The position numbers were made by a program, and so were the translations under genes. Shown one piece after another: positions 55,945 through 64,000 of a stretch of DNA of 64,000 nt. Where the stretch lies: positions 62,001 through 126,000 of the forward strand of contig NZ_NINW01000008.1 of the NCBI RefSeq assembly GCF_002188465.1. The letters run 5' to 3'. The number at the start of each line of letters is the position of its first letter. The stretch's first letter is position 1. A model generated the notes under the pieces. That model saw only the letters and a list, made by a program, of their open reading frames with translations. It was not told where the DNA came from and made no database searches. Source of the stretch: Pigmentiphaga sp. NML080357 (GTDB lineage Bacteria; Pseudomonadota; Gammaproteobacteria; Burkholderiales; Burkholderiaceae_B).

Positions 55945-56011
55945 ATAGCACTGCGATGGGGCAGCACCCGGCTACGGCAGGTGCCGCGGGACATCGCCGA
56001 GGAGAACAACA

Positions 56012-56740
56012 TTGGAATCGCAACAGACGCGCGTGCTGGTGCAATTGCGTGACCTGATCCTAAAGGGGGAATTCGCGCCCGGTGAGCGGCTGGCGGAGAT
56101 CCCGCTCGCCGAAAAGCTGGGCGTATCGCGCACGCCGATCCGGCTCGCCCTGGCCGCGCTCGAGCAGGAAGGATTGATCGAGCCCTCGCCCACCAATGGC
56201 TACATGATGCGGCGCTTCACGCCGCGCGAGATCAACGACGCAATCGCGGTACGGGGCCACCTGGAGGGCATGGCGGCGCGCCTGGTGGCCGAGCATGGCG
56301 TTTCGCGCCAGCTGTCGCTGGATCTGCGTGCCTGCCTGCGCGATGGCGATCGCGCCGTGAACAAGGCCGAGATGACCTACGACGACTATGCCTTGTACGG
56401 AGAAATGAACGACCGCTTCCACAAGCTGATCGTCGACGCCGCCGGCAATTTCGCGTTGGCGCGGGCCATCGAGATGAACAACCGGCTGCCCTTCGCGTCG
56501 CCCAGCACCATGCTGCCCATGCAGAACACCGGCGACGAGCGGCAGAAATGGATGGTCTATGCCCACCTGCAACACCATCGCCTGGTCCAGGCCATGGAAA
56601 AAGGCGAAGGCGCACGCGCGCAAGCCCTGGCGGAGGAACACGTGGACGTCGCCCAGATGAACCTGGAATACGCGCTCGAGCGCCCCGAGACCGCGGCCCA
56701 GCTCCTGCCCGCCATGAAGATCATGTTCGGCAAGAGTTGA
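56012..56740 (+). CDS. GntR-family (FCD) regulator, VanR-like
   Basis: TTG 56012 with GAGGAG 9 bases upstream gives 242 residues. The winged helix occupies residues 1-70 (LRDLILKGEFAPGERLAEIPLAEKLGVSRTPIRLALAAL) and a helical FCD effector domain follows. The sequence is very close to VanR regulators, which repress vanillate demethylase genes until aromatic acid binds. Here it stands between a Rieske/GS operon and an MFS gene, so it may sense the substrate of that pathway. TGGATCCA sites in the upstream gap support this. Confidence 0.87.
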   Translation: MESQQTRVLVQLRDLILKGEFAPGERLAEIPLAEKLGVSRTPIRLALAALEQEGLIEPSPTNGYMMRRFTPREINDAIAVRGHLEGMAARLVAEHGVSRQLSLDLRACLRDGDRAVNKAEMTYDDYALYGEMNDRFHKLIVDAAGNFALARAIEMNNRLPFASPSTMLPMQNTGDERQKWMVYAHLQHHRLVQAMEKGEGARAQALAEEHVDVAQMNLEYALERPETAAQLLPAMKIMFGKS

Positions 56741-56822
56741 TCCAGGTCTCGACGCCACCGATTTTCCCCACGCCGCCACAGCATAGGGCACGCGGATCGC
56801 GCGCCCCGAGGAACCGCCGTCC

Positions 56823-58037
56823 ATGACATCCGATTCGAAACCGCCCTCTCAGCGGAGCACTACCGACTGGCCCGGCGTCGCCCTTGGCGTGGCATGCGGC
56901 ATATTGGTGGCGCTATGCGTGGGCAAGATGCCGCCGGCCCTGCCCCTGCTGCAGCAGGATCTGGGATTAAGCCTGCGGGAGGTCGGATGGGTGGTTTCGC
57001 TTTTCAGCACCATCGCGACCCTGTGCGCCGCCGCCATGGGTCTGGCGTCGGGGCGCGTGGGCGCATGGCGCTTCACGGTGGCGGGCCTGGGCGCGCTGGT
57101 CGGCGGCGGCCTGCTCGGTGCCGTCTCCGACAGCTATGCCATGCTGCTGGCGAGCCGCATCCTCGAGGGAACGGGGCAGATCGCCATTGTCGTCTCGGTA
57201 CCGGCCTTGCTGGCGGGACGCAGCGCGCCGCACCAGACCCGCCTGGTGCTGGCCCTGTGGTCCGCGTACATGCCGCTGGGCATCAGCCTGGCGCTGCTGA
57301 CCGCGCCGCTGCTGCTGGAAGGCGGCCATTGGCGCCTCCTGTGGACGTTGATCGCCGCGCTGACGGCGGCGTGCGCCCTCTGGATGATGCTGTGGCGGTC
57401 GCGCTATGCGACGCCGGCCCCGGCGGCGCGCGCGCTCGATTGGCGCAAGCTGACCGGCGGACTGCGCCAGATCGTGCCCTGGGTGCTCGCGCTATCGTTC
57501 ACCTTCTACGCGATCCAGTTCTTCACCGTCATGACGTTCCTGCCCACCTGGGCCATCCAGGAGCGCGGCCTGACACTGCGGACCGCATCGATCCTGACGG
57601 CGATCGTCATCTTCTTCAACGCGGGCGGATCGGTGCTGGGAGCGTCGCTGCTCCAGCGCGGCATACGGGGCAGCGTGCTGGTCATGGCGGCTCACGTCGT
57701 CGTGGGCGTGTCCGCATGCGCGATCTTTTCGGAATGGCTGCCGGACGTCGCCCGCTTCGCGGCTTGCATCAGCCTCAACCTCATCGGCGGCATCCTGCCT
57801 GCCGCGACGCTGTCGGCCGCGGTGCGCCTGGCCAAGACGCCCGACCAGATCGCCAGCCTGCAAGGGCTTTTCCTGCAAGGATCCAACCTCGGCCAGTTCG
57901 CCGCCGCGCCGCTGGTGACGTGGGCGGTTACCGTATCGGGCTCGGTACCGGAATGGTCGCACGCCCTGCCCCTGATGGCGGCCTGCGCCGTCATCGGGCT
58001 GAGCCTGGGGCTGTTCGCCCGCTCGCGAGGGCTGTGA
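56823..58037 (+). CDS. major facilitator superfamily transporter
   Basis: The 404-residue membrane protein has about twelve hydrophobic helices and the MFS signature GLASGRVGAWRF between helices 2 and 3. A central loop around RYATPAPAARALDWRK divides two six-helix halves. It follows the VanR-like gene by 82 bases on the same strand, so it is probably co-regulated. It may import the pathway substrate or export a toxic intermediate. No substrate-specific family is recognised. Confidence 0.82.
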   Translation: MTSDSKPPSQRSTTDWPGVALGVACGILVALCVGKMPPALPLLQQDLGLSLREVGWVVSLFSTIATLCAAAMGLASGRVGAWRFTVAGLGALVGGGLLGAVSDSYAMLLASRILEGTGQIAIVVSVPALLAGRSAPHQTRLVLALWSAYMPLGISLALLTAPLLLEGGHWRLLWTLIAALTAACALWMMLWRSRYATPAPAARALDWRKLTGGLRQIVPWVLALSFTFYAIQFFTVMTFLPTWAIQERGLTLRTASILTAIVIFFNAGGSVLGASLLQRGIRGSVLVMAAHVVVGVSACAIFSEWLPDVARFAACISLNLIGGILPAATLSAAVRLAKTPDQIASLQGLFLQGSNLGQFAAAPLVTWAVTVSGSVPEWSHALPLMAACAVIGLSLGLFARSRGL

Positions 58038-58071
58038 TGTTGCTCGATGCGGGTCGCGCGCGGCGCAAGGC

Positions 58072-58971
58072 TCAGATGTAGATGATCAGCGCGACGACGC
58101 CGACCACGAGCGCGGCCTTCGTCAGGCGATAGACCGTGCGGTTCCAGTTCTTGAGCTTGCGCCGGTACTGGCCGCCCACCCAGACGATGTAGAACAGCTT
58201 GTTGATCAGCCCGGTCTTGTCGCCCTCTTCGTTGGGCGAACTGGCCGCGGTCATGACCTTGCGGCCCATCCACTTGTTGAAGGCCTGCGCCCAGCCATAG
58301 CGCAGCGGCCGTTCGACGTCGCAGAACAGGATGATGCGGTCCCGATCGGTGCCGTTCTCGGCCCAGTGGATGAACGTCTCGTCGAATACCACGCTCTGTC
58401 CGTCGCGCCAGCTGTAGCGCTGCCCGTCCACTTCGATGAAGCAGCGGTCGTCGTTGGGAGTCTCCAGCCCCAGGTGATAGCGCAGCGAACCCGCGAACGG
58501 ATCGCGGTGGGGATTGAGCTTGGCGCCGGGGGGCAGCTCGGCGAACATGGCCGCCTTGACTTCCGGGATGCCGCGCAGGATCTCGACCGTGCGCGGGCAG
58601 TATTCATGCGCGGAAGGATGCTGGGCTTCATACCATTTCAGGTAAAAACGCTTCCATCCCGACTTGAAGAACGAATTGAAGCCCGCGTCGTTATTCTTCT
58701 CCGCCGCACGGATGCGCTGGGCATCGCGCAGCCTCACGGCCTCGTCGCGGATGACTTCCCAGTTGTCGTCCAGGGCCTGCAGGCCCGGCAGTTGCTGCAC
58801 CGGGATGTACGGCACCGCCGGCACCTTGGAAAACAGATACATGAACGCGTTGACGGGCGCCACGATGGAAGAATGGTCGAACAGCTGCCTGAAAAAACGC
58901 AGCCGGACCTTCCCCCGGAAGTGCACATAACCGATGGCGCCCAGATACAGCGCAACGATGATCCATTTCAT
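58072..58971 (-). CDS. lpxO: aspartyl/asparaginyl beta-hydroxylase-type lipid A hydroxylase (LpxO-like)
   Basis: ATG 58971 (MKWIIVALYLGAIGYVHF) gives 299 residues with membrane segments at both ends (about 1-20 and 278-299). The Asp/Asn hydroxylase domain has NPHRDPFAGSLRYHLGL with the HxD iron pair, FDETFIHWAEN for the third His and RIILFCDVERP. LpxO hydroxylates the secondary acyl chain of lipid A at C2 using 2-oxoglutarate and oxygen, changing outer-membrane properties. The longer frame to 58998 is not needed. It is convergent with the MFS gene. Confidence 0.88.
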   Translation of the reverse strand: MKWIIVALYLGAIGYVHFRGKVRLRFFRQLFDHSSIVAPVNAFMYLFSKVPAVPYIPVQQLPGLQALDDNWEVIRDEAVRLRDAQRIRAAEKNNDAGFNSFFKSGWKRFYLKWYEAQHPSAHEYCPRTVEILRGIPEVKAAMFAELPPGAKLNPHRDPFAGSLRYHLGLETPNDDRCFIEVDGQRYSWRDGQSVVFDETFIHWAENGTDRDRIILFCDVERPLRYGWAQAFNKWMGRKVMTAASSPNEEGDKTGLINKLFYIVWVGGQYRRKLKNWNRTVYRLTKAALVVGVVALIIYI

Positions 58972-59029
58972 CCCAATTTCCCGTAAACCCAGCAGCAATC
59001 AGCCCGTAGCCGGATAGCCCGCCCCCAGG

Positions 59030-59114
59030 CAATGCCCTCAGGGCACAGCGGATCCGGCTCCGCCGGTCCGGAAGTAGAGCCCCCTGGAGGGCGCGCGTAA
59101 ACGCGTAGGGGCAT
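59030..59114 (-). repeat. dispersed GC-rich hairpin repeat, copy F
   Basis: CCCTCAGGGCACAGCGG, GGATCCGGCTCCGCCGG, CCCCTGGAGGGCGCGCG and AACGCGTAGGGGC in series, abutting the quinone oxidoreductase stop codon. The layout is the same as in copies A and C. Confidence 0.7.
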
Positions 59115-60095
59115 CTACCCGCCTAGCGTCAACACCGTCGACCCCGTCGTCTTGCGCGCGGCCAGCGACTCATGCGCCCGGCCGACCTCCTCGAGCGTAA
59201 AACGCTGGTCGATGCGCGGCTTGATCTTGCCGGCCACGACCAGTTCGAACAGTTCGGATGCGGCTTCCTGCATTTTCTCGAGCGTATCGACGTGGTGCGC
59301 CACCGTGGGCCGCGTCACGAACAGCGATCCCTTTTGCGCCAGGATGCCGAGATTGACGCCGGTAACCGGTCCCGAGGCATTGCCGAAACTCACCATCAGG
59401 CCCCGCTGCTGCAGGCAGTCCAGCGAGGTTTCCCAGGTATCCTTGCCCACGCCGTCGTAGACCACCGGCACCTTCTTGCCCTTGGTCAGCTCCAGCACGC
59501 GCTCGGCCACGTTCTCCTTCGAGTAATCGATGACTTCCCACGCGCCGTTGGCCTTGGCCAGAGCGGCCTTTTCGGGGGAGGAAGCCGTACCGATCAATTT
59601 TACGCCCAAAGCCTTGGCCCACTGGCACGCGATCAGCCCCACCCCGCCGGCCGCCGCATGGAAGAGTATGGTCTCGTGCCCCTGCAGACGATAGGTCTGG
59701 CGGAACAGGTATTGCACGGTCAACCCCTTGAGCATGATGGCGGCGGCATCCTCGAAGCTGACGCCGTCGGGAATCCTGACCACCTGGAAAGCGGGCATGT
59801 TGCGCAGCTCGGCATAGGCGCCCAGCGGACTCTGGCCGTAGGCGACCCGGTCGCCTACCTTGAGGTGCCTGACCTTGGGGCCGACCGCATCGACCACGCC
59901 CGCCGCCTCGAACCCCAGCACCGCGGGCAGGCGCGTCGGATACAGCCCGGTCCGGTAGTAGATGTCGATGAAGTTCAGGCCCACCGCATGCTGCCGGATC
60001 CGCACTTCCCCGGGACCGGGCTTGGGCACGTCGACATCCACCAATTTGAGCACTTCGGGACCGCCGTACTGGTCGATGCGAATCGCCTTGGACAT
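59115..60095 (-). CDS. zinc-independent quinone oxidoreductase (MDR family)
   Basis: ATG 60095 with AAGGAGA gives 326 residues (MSKAIRIDQYGGPEVLKL). The Rossmann motif AAAGGVGLIACQWAKALG at about residue 150 and the C-terminal RFTLEEVGRAHESLA are typical. The catalytic zinc cysteines of alcohol dehydrogenases are absent, as in NADPH:quinone reductases. The likely role is quinone or enone reduction. It is divergent from upp. Confidence 0.9.
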   Translation of the reverse strand: MSKAIRIDQYGGPEVLKLVDVDVPKPGPGEVRIRQHAVGLNFIDIYYRTGLYPTRLPAVLGFEAAGVVDAVGPKVRHLKVGDRVAYGQSPLGAYAELRNMPAFQVVRIPDGVSFEDAAAIMLKGLTVQYLFRQTYRLQGHETILFHAAAGGVGLIACQWAKALGVKLIGTASSPEKAALAKANGAWEVIDYSKENVAERVLELTKGKKVPVVYDGVGKDTWETSLDCLQQRGLMVSFGNASGPVTGVNLGILAQKGSLFVTRPTVAHHVDTLEKMQEAASELFELVVAGKIKPRIDQRFTLEEVGRAHESLAARKTTGSTVLTLGG

Positions 60096-60143
60096 CTGGA
60101 TCTCCTTCATGGGGCAATGTTCATGCCGCATTCTAATCGCGCA

Positions 60144-60149
60144 TACAAT
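60144..60149 (+). promoter_or_regulatory. candidate -10 box of upp
   Basis: TACAAT lies 63 bases before the upp start codon in the divergent gap from the quinone oxidoreductase gene. No clear -35 box is seen. Confidence 0.3.
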
Positions 60150-60211
60150 CGCGGAAAATATCGGCCGCACCGCACTATGCGGCGCCGTCCGCCCATCCGC
60201 AAGGTACGCAT

Positions 60212-60862
60212 GTGAAGACCGATCCGCGCTTTCCCAACCTGTTCATCCTCGACCATCCGCTGATCCAGCACAAGCTGACCCACATGCGCGACAAGAACAC
60301 GTCCACCCGGACGTTTCGCCAGTTGCTGCGGGAAATCTCCCAGCTCATGGGCTATGAGGTCACGCGCAACCTGCCGCTCGAGCTGCGGCCGATCGACACC
60401 CCCATGACGCGCATGGACGCGCCCGTCATCGCCGGCAAGAAACTCACGGTGGTCCCGGTGCTGCGCGCCGGCAGCGGCATGGCCGACGGATTGCTCGACC
60501 TGGTGCCGTCGGCACGGGTGGGCCACATCGGCCTCTATCGAGACGACCAGCACCGCCCGGTCGAATACCTGGTGCGACTGCCGGAAACCGAGGGCCGCAC
60601 CTTCATCCTGTGCGATCCCATGATAGGCACCGGCTATTCGGCGGCGCACGCGGTGGAAGTGCTGAAGAAACGGGGCGTACCCGCCTCCAGCATCATCTTC
60701 GTCGCGCTGGTGGCGTCGCCCGAGGGCATGCGCGTCTACTGCGACCACCATCCCGACGTACCGATGTTCCTGGCCGCGCTGGACGACTACCTGGATGACC
60801 AGGCCTACATCGTCCCGGGATTGGGCGACGCCGGCGACCGGTTGTTCGGCACCAAGAACTGA
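60212..60862 (+). CDS. upp: uracil phosphoribosyltransferase
   Basis: GTG 60212, behind AAGG, gives 216 residues. The enzyme salvages uracil with PRPP. Landmarks are [36 protein letters not shown], the PRPP loop in [19 protein letters not shown] and the C-terminal [15 protein letters not shown]. The PRPP loop with TGYSA in place of the commoner TGGS is, as far as I recall, typical of the beta-proteobacterial branch. It ends 16 bases before the convergent amidase gene. Confidence 0.92.
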   Translation: MKTDPRFPNLFILDHPLIQHKLTHMRDKNTSTRTFRQLLREISQLMGYEVTRNLPLELRPIDTPMTRMDAPVIAGKKLTVVPVLRAGSGMADGLLDLVPSARVGHIGLYRDDQHRPVEYLVRLPETEGRTFILCDPMIGTGYSAAHAVEVLKKRGVPASSIIFVALVASPEGMRVYCDHHPDVPMFLAALDDYLDDQAYIVPGLGDAGDRLFGTKN

Positions 60863-60878
60863 CGCCGGGAACGCCGCG

Positions 60879-61733
60879 CTACCAGGCGCCGGCTGCGGCA
60901 GCCTCCCCTCCCCCGCCTGTCGCGGCCACCAGCGCGGCCAGTACGCCGGCCGTCTCGGCGTCGAACACGCCGTCATGGCGGCTGGGCCGGTAATGCATCT
61001 GGAAGGCCGCCAGCACGGCCTGGGTTTCCCGGTCCGCCACGCCGGTGCGGGGCACGGCATATCCCAGCCTGGCGAGCTGCTGCTGGACCCATGCCGCGTC
61101 GGGCAAGCCCTGGGATTCGAAGCGCGCGCGCAGCGCCTGCGCCACGGTCTCGTCGTACCAGCGCCCCAGCCCCGCCCGCGCCAGTTCCCGCCATGGAAAC
61201 AGCGGCCCGGGATCCTGCTTGCGCAGCGGTGCGACGTCGCTGTGGCCGACGATGTTCTCCGGCGCGATGCCATGGCGGTCGGCAATATCGCGCACCAGCG
61301 CCTTGACCACCCGGATCTGCGAGGGCGTATAGGGCTGCCAGCGTGTCGTGCCGTCCGGTGCCGTGCCGACCGGCCCCCGGTTGACGATCTCGATGCCGAT
61401 GGAACTGCGATTGAGCCAGGTATAGCCCTGCCACTCGCTTTGGCCGGCATGCCAGGCGGCGCGGTCTTCGTCGACCAGCCGGTAGACGCGCGGCGGTTCG
61501 TCGTCGGTCACGAGATAATGGCTGCTGACCTCGCCGCGGCTGAGGATATCCAGCGCCCGCGGCGACTCCGAGACCGTGTAGTGCAGCACGATGAAGCGGA
61601 CCCGGCTTCCCTGGCTGCGCGCGGTGATGGAAGTATCGATATCCAGCCCGCCCGGTGCGGGACCGACGGACGCGCACCCCTGCACCAGCAACAGGGATGC
61701 CAGGCTGAACGCGGCAAGGCGGCAAGACATCAT
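60879..61733 (-). CDS. amiD: AmiD-like N-acetylmuramoyl-L-alanine amidase lipoprotein
   Basis: The 284-residue protein has a lipoprotein signal (lipobox LVQGC), an amidase_2 domain with the zinc-site His in FIVLHYTVSES and in GHSDVAPLRKQDPGPLFPW, and a C-terminal peptidoglycan-binding domain (about 205-275). This is the AmiD arrangement of E. coli, an outer-membrane-anchored enzyme that cleaves peptide stems from glycan. It overlaps the LysR stop by one base (TGATG), which couples the two genes. It is the second gene of that unit. Confidence 0.88.
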   Translation of the reverse strand: MMSCRLAAFSLASLLLVQGCASVGPAPGGLDIDTSITARSQGSRVRFIVLHYTVSESPRALDILSRGEVSSHYLVTDDEPPRVYRLVDEDRAAWHAGQSEWQGYTWLNRSSIGIEIVNRGPVGTAPDGTTRWQPYTPSQIRVVKALVRDIADRHGIAPENIVGHSDVAPLRKQDPGPLFPWRELARAGLGRWYDETVAQALRARFESQGLPDAAWVQQQLARLGYAVPRTGVADRETQAVLAAFQMHYRPSRHDGVFDAETAGVLAALVAATGGGGEAAAAGAW

Positions 61734-62638
61734 CAGGCAGGCTCCTTGGCGGCGGTCTCGAGCAACCAGTCGCGGAACGCGACCAGGGCCGGATGGTCGC
61801 GCCGCTGCATGGGCGCGCACAGGACATAGCCGCGCGGCAATGCAACCGGCCTGTCGAAGGGGGCCGCCACCCGCCCGGACTCTACCTCGTCGCGAACCAG
61901 GCAGCGCTGCAGCACGGCCAATCCCATGTCGGCCATGACCGCCCGCACCAGGATGGACACCTGGTCGAAGCCATTGGCCAGGCGCGGACTGGCCTCGACC
62001 CCCACGGCCTGGAACCAGTACGGCCAGTTGCCGCGGGCGTTGGTATGAAAGAGCAAGGGTTCCTCGAGCAGTTCGGCGGGATCGTTCCAGCGCCCCTCGC
62101 CGCGGCGCGCGGCCAGCCTGTCGGGATGGCAGATCACCACGATCTCCTTGCCGATCACGTAATCGCATTGCCATTGCGGCCATTGCTCCGGCGTACCGCT
62201 GAGGATGGCGGCATCGGGCGTCGCGCCGGAGAAGTCCTCGTCCCGCCTGTAGGCGGAAAACGTCAGCTCGACATGCGGATGCCGCCGATGGAACTCCGGC
62301 AGGCGCGGCACCAGCCAGACGCTCGCCAGCGTGGGAATGACGGCCAGGTTCAACTGGTGGCGGCGGGTGGCGGCCCGCAGTTCCGCGCTGACCGATTCGA
62401 TCGCCTGCAGCGGGCCGGCGGCGGCTTCGGCCAGGCGGCGGCCGGCTTCGGTAAGCGCCAGGCCGTGCGCGCTGCGCGCCATCAAGGGTTGGCCGAAATG
62501 GGTTTCCAGGCGGGCAATGGCGCGGCTGATCGCGCCCTGCGTGACGCACAGCGCCTGGGCGGCCTTGGTGAAGCTTCCCAACTGCGCCGCCGTGACGAAT
62601 GCGTGCAGTTCGGACATGGACGGAGAATGAAGGCGCAT
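61733..62638 (-). CDS. LysR-family transcriptional regulator
   Basis: The 301-residue regulator has an N-terminal winged helix-turn-helix (FTKAAQALCVTQGAISRAIARLE, with the AISRAI recognition helix) and a two-lobe effector domain. ATG 62638 (MRLHSPSMSEL) precedes the family domain; the frame to 62791 would overlap the divergent promoter region. The effector is unknown, but the divergent Bug receptor suggests a role in the same uptake response. A candidate operator lies in the 121-base gap. Confidence 0.88.
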   Translation of the reverse strand: MRLHSPSMSELHAFVTAAQLGSFTKAAQALCVTQGAISRAIARLETHFGQPLMARSAHGLALTEAGRRLAEAAAGPLQAIESVSAELRAATRRHQLNLAVIPTLASVWLVPRLPEFHRRHPHVELTFSAYRRDEDFSGATPDAAILSGTPEQWPQWQCDYVIGKEIVVICHPDRLAARRGEGRWNDPAELLEEPLLFHTNARGNWPYWFQAVGVEASPRLANGFDQVSILVRAVMADMGLAVLQRCLVRDEVESGRVAAPFDRPVALPRGYVLCAPMQRRDHPALVAFRDWLLETAAKEPA

Positions 62639-62651
62639 GCGGTACCGGCCT

Positions 62652-62670
62652 GCATTACCAAAAGTAATGC
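62652..62670. promoter_or_regulatory. perfect inverted repeat between LysR and the Bug gene
   Basis: GCATTAC and GTAATGC flank CAAAA, giving a 19-base perfect inverted repeat. It contains the T-N11-A form seen at LysR sites. It is 14 bases from the lysR start and 90 bases from the Bug start. Confidence 0.65.
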
Positions 62671-62759
62671 GACGGTGAAATATAGTCGTTTGTGGCCGGT
62701 TCGTAAATTTCTGACACTGCGCAGACTCGTCACATCCACCTTCGCCAACGGAGCCAAGC

Positions 62760-63731
62760 ATGTCACCCCTGCGCCTCGTTCTGACCGCCATCGGCGCCGC
62801 CTTGCTGGGCAGTGCCGCCCACGCCGCGGATGCCTATCCCTCGCGTCCGATCCGCCTGATCGTTCCCTTCGCCCCTGGCGGCTCCACCGACATCGTGGCC
62901 CGCCTCATCGCCGAGTACACCGGCCGCGAGCTCAGGCAACCGGTCGTGGTGGAAAACAAGGGTGGCGCCGGCGGCGCGCTGGGCATGGAGATGGTGGCCC
63001 GCGCACCGGCTGACGGCTACACCATAGGCATGGCCACGGTCAGCACCCATGGCTCGAACCCTGCCATCTATCCCAACCTCAAGTACGACGCCCGCAAGGA
63101 CTTCGCCCCTATCGCCAACGTGCTGGCCATTCCCAGCGTCTTCGCGGTGCATCCGTCCGTTCCGGCCAGGAACATGAAAGAGTTCATTGCGCTCGCCAAG
63201 GCACATCCGCAGAAGTACTCCTTCGCGTCGCCCGGCGTCGGCTCGCTCGGCCACGCCAATATCGAGAACTTCATGATGCTGTCCGGCATCAAGCTGCTGC
63301 ACGTCCCCTACCGCGGCGCCGGGCCGGCCCTGAACGATGCGCTGGCCGGGCAGGTCGACGCGATCACGGACAACCTGTCGTCCACCCTGCCTCACCTCCA
63401 GGGCGGGCGACTGCGGCCGCTGGCCGTCCTGGCCGCCCAGCGTTCGCCGCTCTTGCCCGAGGTGCCGACCTATGCCGAACTGGGCTTTCCCGAAATGGGC
63501 ACCGGCGGATGGTTCGGCCTGGTGGCGCCCGCGGGAACGCCCGCCGACGTCGTGACGCGCCTGAACCAGGCCGTGCGCAAAGCCATGCAGAACGCGGACT
63601 TCCAGAAAAAGGCCGAGGACGTCGGCGGCACGCTCGTACCCACCACGCCCGAGGAATTCGCCAGGCAGATCGACCAGGCGCTCGACCGCTACGCCAAAGT
63701 GGCCAAGGCCGCCAACATCCAGGCGCAATAA
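62760..63731 (+). CDS. Bug/TctC-family periplasmic solute-binding receptor
   Basis: The 323-residue protein has a signal peptide cleaved near AAHAADA. The conserved YPSRPIRLIVPFAPGGSTDIVARL start and the VVENKGGAGGALG loop that closes over the carboxylate follow, so it is a TctC/Bug receptor. These proteins feed tripartite tricarboxylate transporters or act as sensors; Bordetella has many. No TctA/TctB membrane genes are visible here. The LysR gene is divergent and may respond to the same solute. Confidence 0.92.
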   Translation: MSPLRLVLTAIGAALLGSAAHAADAYPSRPIRLIVPFAPGGSTDIVARLIAEYTGRELRQPVVVENKGGAGGALGMEMVARAPADGYTIGMATVSTHGSNPAIYPNLKYDARKDFAPIANVLAIPSVFAVHPSVPARNMKEFIALAKAHPQKYSFASPGVGSLGHANIENFMMLSGIKLLHVPYRGAGPALNDALAGQVDAITDNLSSTLPHLQGGRLRPLAVLAAQRSPLLPEVPTYAELGFPEMGTGGWFGLVAPAGTPADVVTRLNQAVRKAMQNADFQKKAEDVGGTLVPTTPEEFARQIDQALDRYAKVAKAANIQAQ

Positions 63732-63733
63732 GC

Positions 63734-64000
63734 ATGGCCGGCTTCACCCCGCAGCCGGTCGTGCGGCGCGATCCATCCGGTCCGGTCCTGCCGCTGGTGT
63801 GCGATTCGCCGCACAGCGGCACGCATTATCCGGTCGACTTCGGGGCCGCCCTGCCCCTGGCGCGCCTGCGCCAGGGCGAAGACACGCATGTGGACGCCCT
63901 GTGGTCGGCAGCGCCCGATCATGGCGCCACCCTGATCGCGGCCACCTTCCCCCGGGTCTACATCGATCCCAATCGGACCCTGGCGGACCTGGATCCGGAG
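63734..64000 (+). CDS. N-formylglutamate amidohydrolase-like protein, N-terminal part (runs off the right edge)
   Basis: ATG 63734 begins MAGFTPQPVVRRDPSG, and 89 codons remain open to the window end. CDSPHSGTHYP, GEDTHVDALW and PRVYIDPNR match the HutG/N-formylglutamate amidohydrolase fold, which has a zinc site in these motifs. It follows the Bug gene by two bases, so the pair may be co-transcribed and concern one substrate. Family and end are incomplete here. Confidence 0.8.
   Translation, partial: MAGFTPQPVVRRDPSGPVLPLVCDSPHSGTHYPVDFGAALPLARLRQGEDTHVDALWSAAPDHGATLIAATFPRVYIDPNRTLADLDPE

Larger units (their letters stand above)
55649..56011. other. AT-rich divergent control region of the accessory cluster
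   Basis: The 363-base gap between the Rieske and VanR-like genes is markedly AT-rich. It contains a perfect 14-base palindrome AGATTTGCAAATCT at 55799-55812 and TGGATCCA sites. A frame at 55765-56052 has no ribosome site and is not called. The low GC suggests transferred DNA or a complex promoter region. Confidence 0.6.

Noticed and set aside
55765..56052. 95-codon frame in the AT-rich control region
   Set aside because: No ribosome site and it contains the operator-like motifs.

Overview
The window looks like a chromosome segment of Bordetella or a very close Alcaligenaceae relative. The signs are high GC, a Bug-type solute receptor with a LysR regulator, an H-NS/BpH3-like protein, a TrpS with a C-terminal DUF1508 domain, a second IF-1 gene, a beta-proteobacterial type uracil phosphoribosyltransferase and a VanR-like GntR regulator. 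The assignment rests on recognising protein families by eye, not on a search.

Layout. 1-2.4 kb is the end of an integrated element: the 3' part of a cytosine methyltransferase, a small ORF, an AlpA-type regulator and a P4-type tyrosine integrase that stops just upstream of mutS. 2.4-12 kb holds mutS coupled to a metallophosphoesterase-like protein with altered metal ligands, a SlyD-like FKBP, a RoxA-like ribosomal oxygenase, a GlcG-like exported protein, a DctS/DctR-like two-component system, an ArsR regulator and a small lipoprotein. 12-36 kb is mostly housekeeping: an MBL hydrolase, bamC-dapA, an M50 protease, a Sua5-like protein, trpS, polA, a LOG-family protein, thrB, a cold-shock protein, infA, uvrD, leuS-lptE-holA-proA, hemJ and a THUMP-type rRNA methyltransferase. 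36-48 kb carries an RND efflux operon (acrA-acrB-nodT type), ypfJ, cfa, yaeQ, an hns-like gene and, about 5 kb away from the pump, its probable AcrR repressor. 48-52.6 kb holds a DUF4136 lipoprotein and the overlapping pair pepN-fbp. 52.7-58 kb is an accessory catabolic cluster: a glutamine-synthetase-like ligase, a Rieske oxygenase, a VanR-like regulator and an MFS transporter. 58-64 kb has an LpxO-like hydroxylase, a quinone oxidoreductase, upp, an AmiD-like lipoprotein amidase, LysR, a Bug receptor and the start of an N-formylglutamate amidohydrolase.

How the parts work together. Two 30-32 bp palindromes with the same centre lie upstream of acrA and upstream of the distant acrR gene, which ties the repressor to the pump. 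TGGATCCA motifs flank the intergenic region between the Rieske gene and the VanR-like gene, and point to shared control of a pathway that may glutamylate and then oxygenate an aromatic or amine substrate. A family of GC-rich hairpin repeats sits at or near the stop codons of six minus-strand genes. I saw no tRNA, rRNA, CRISPR array or complete insertion sequence.
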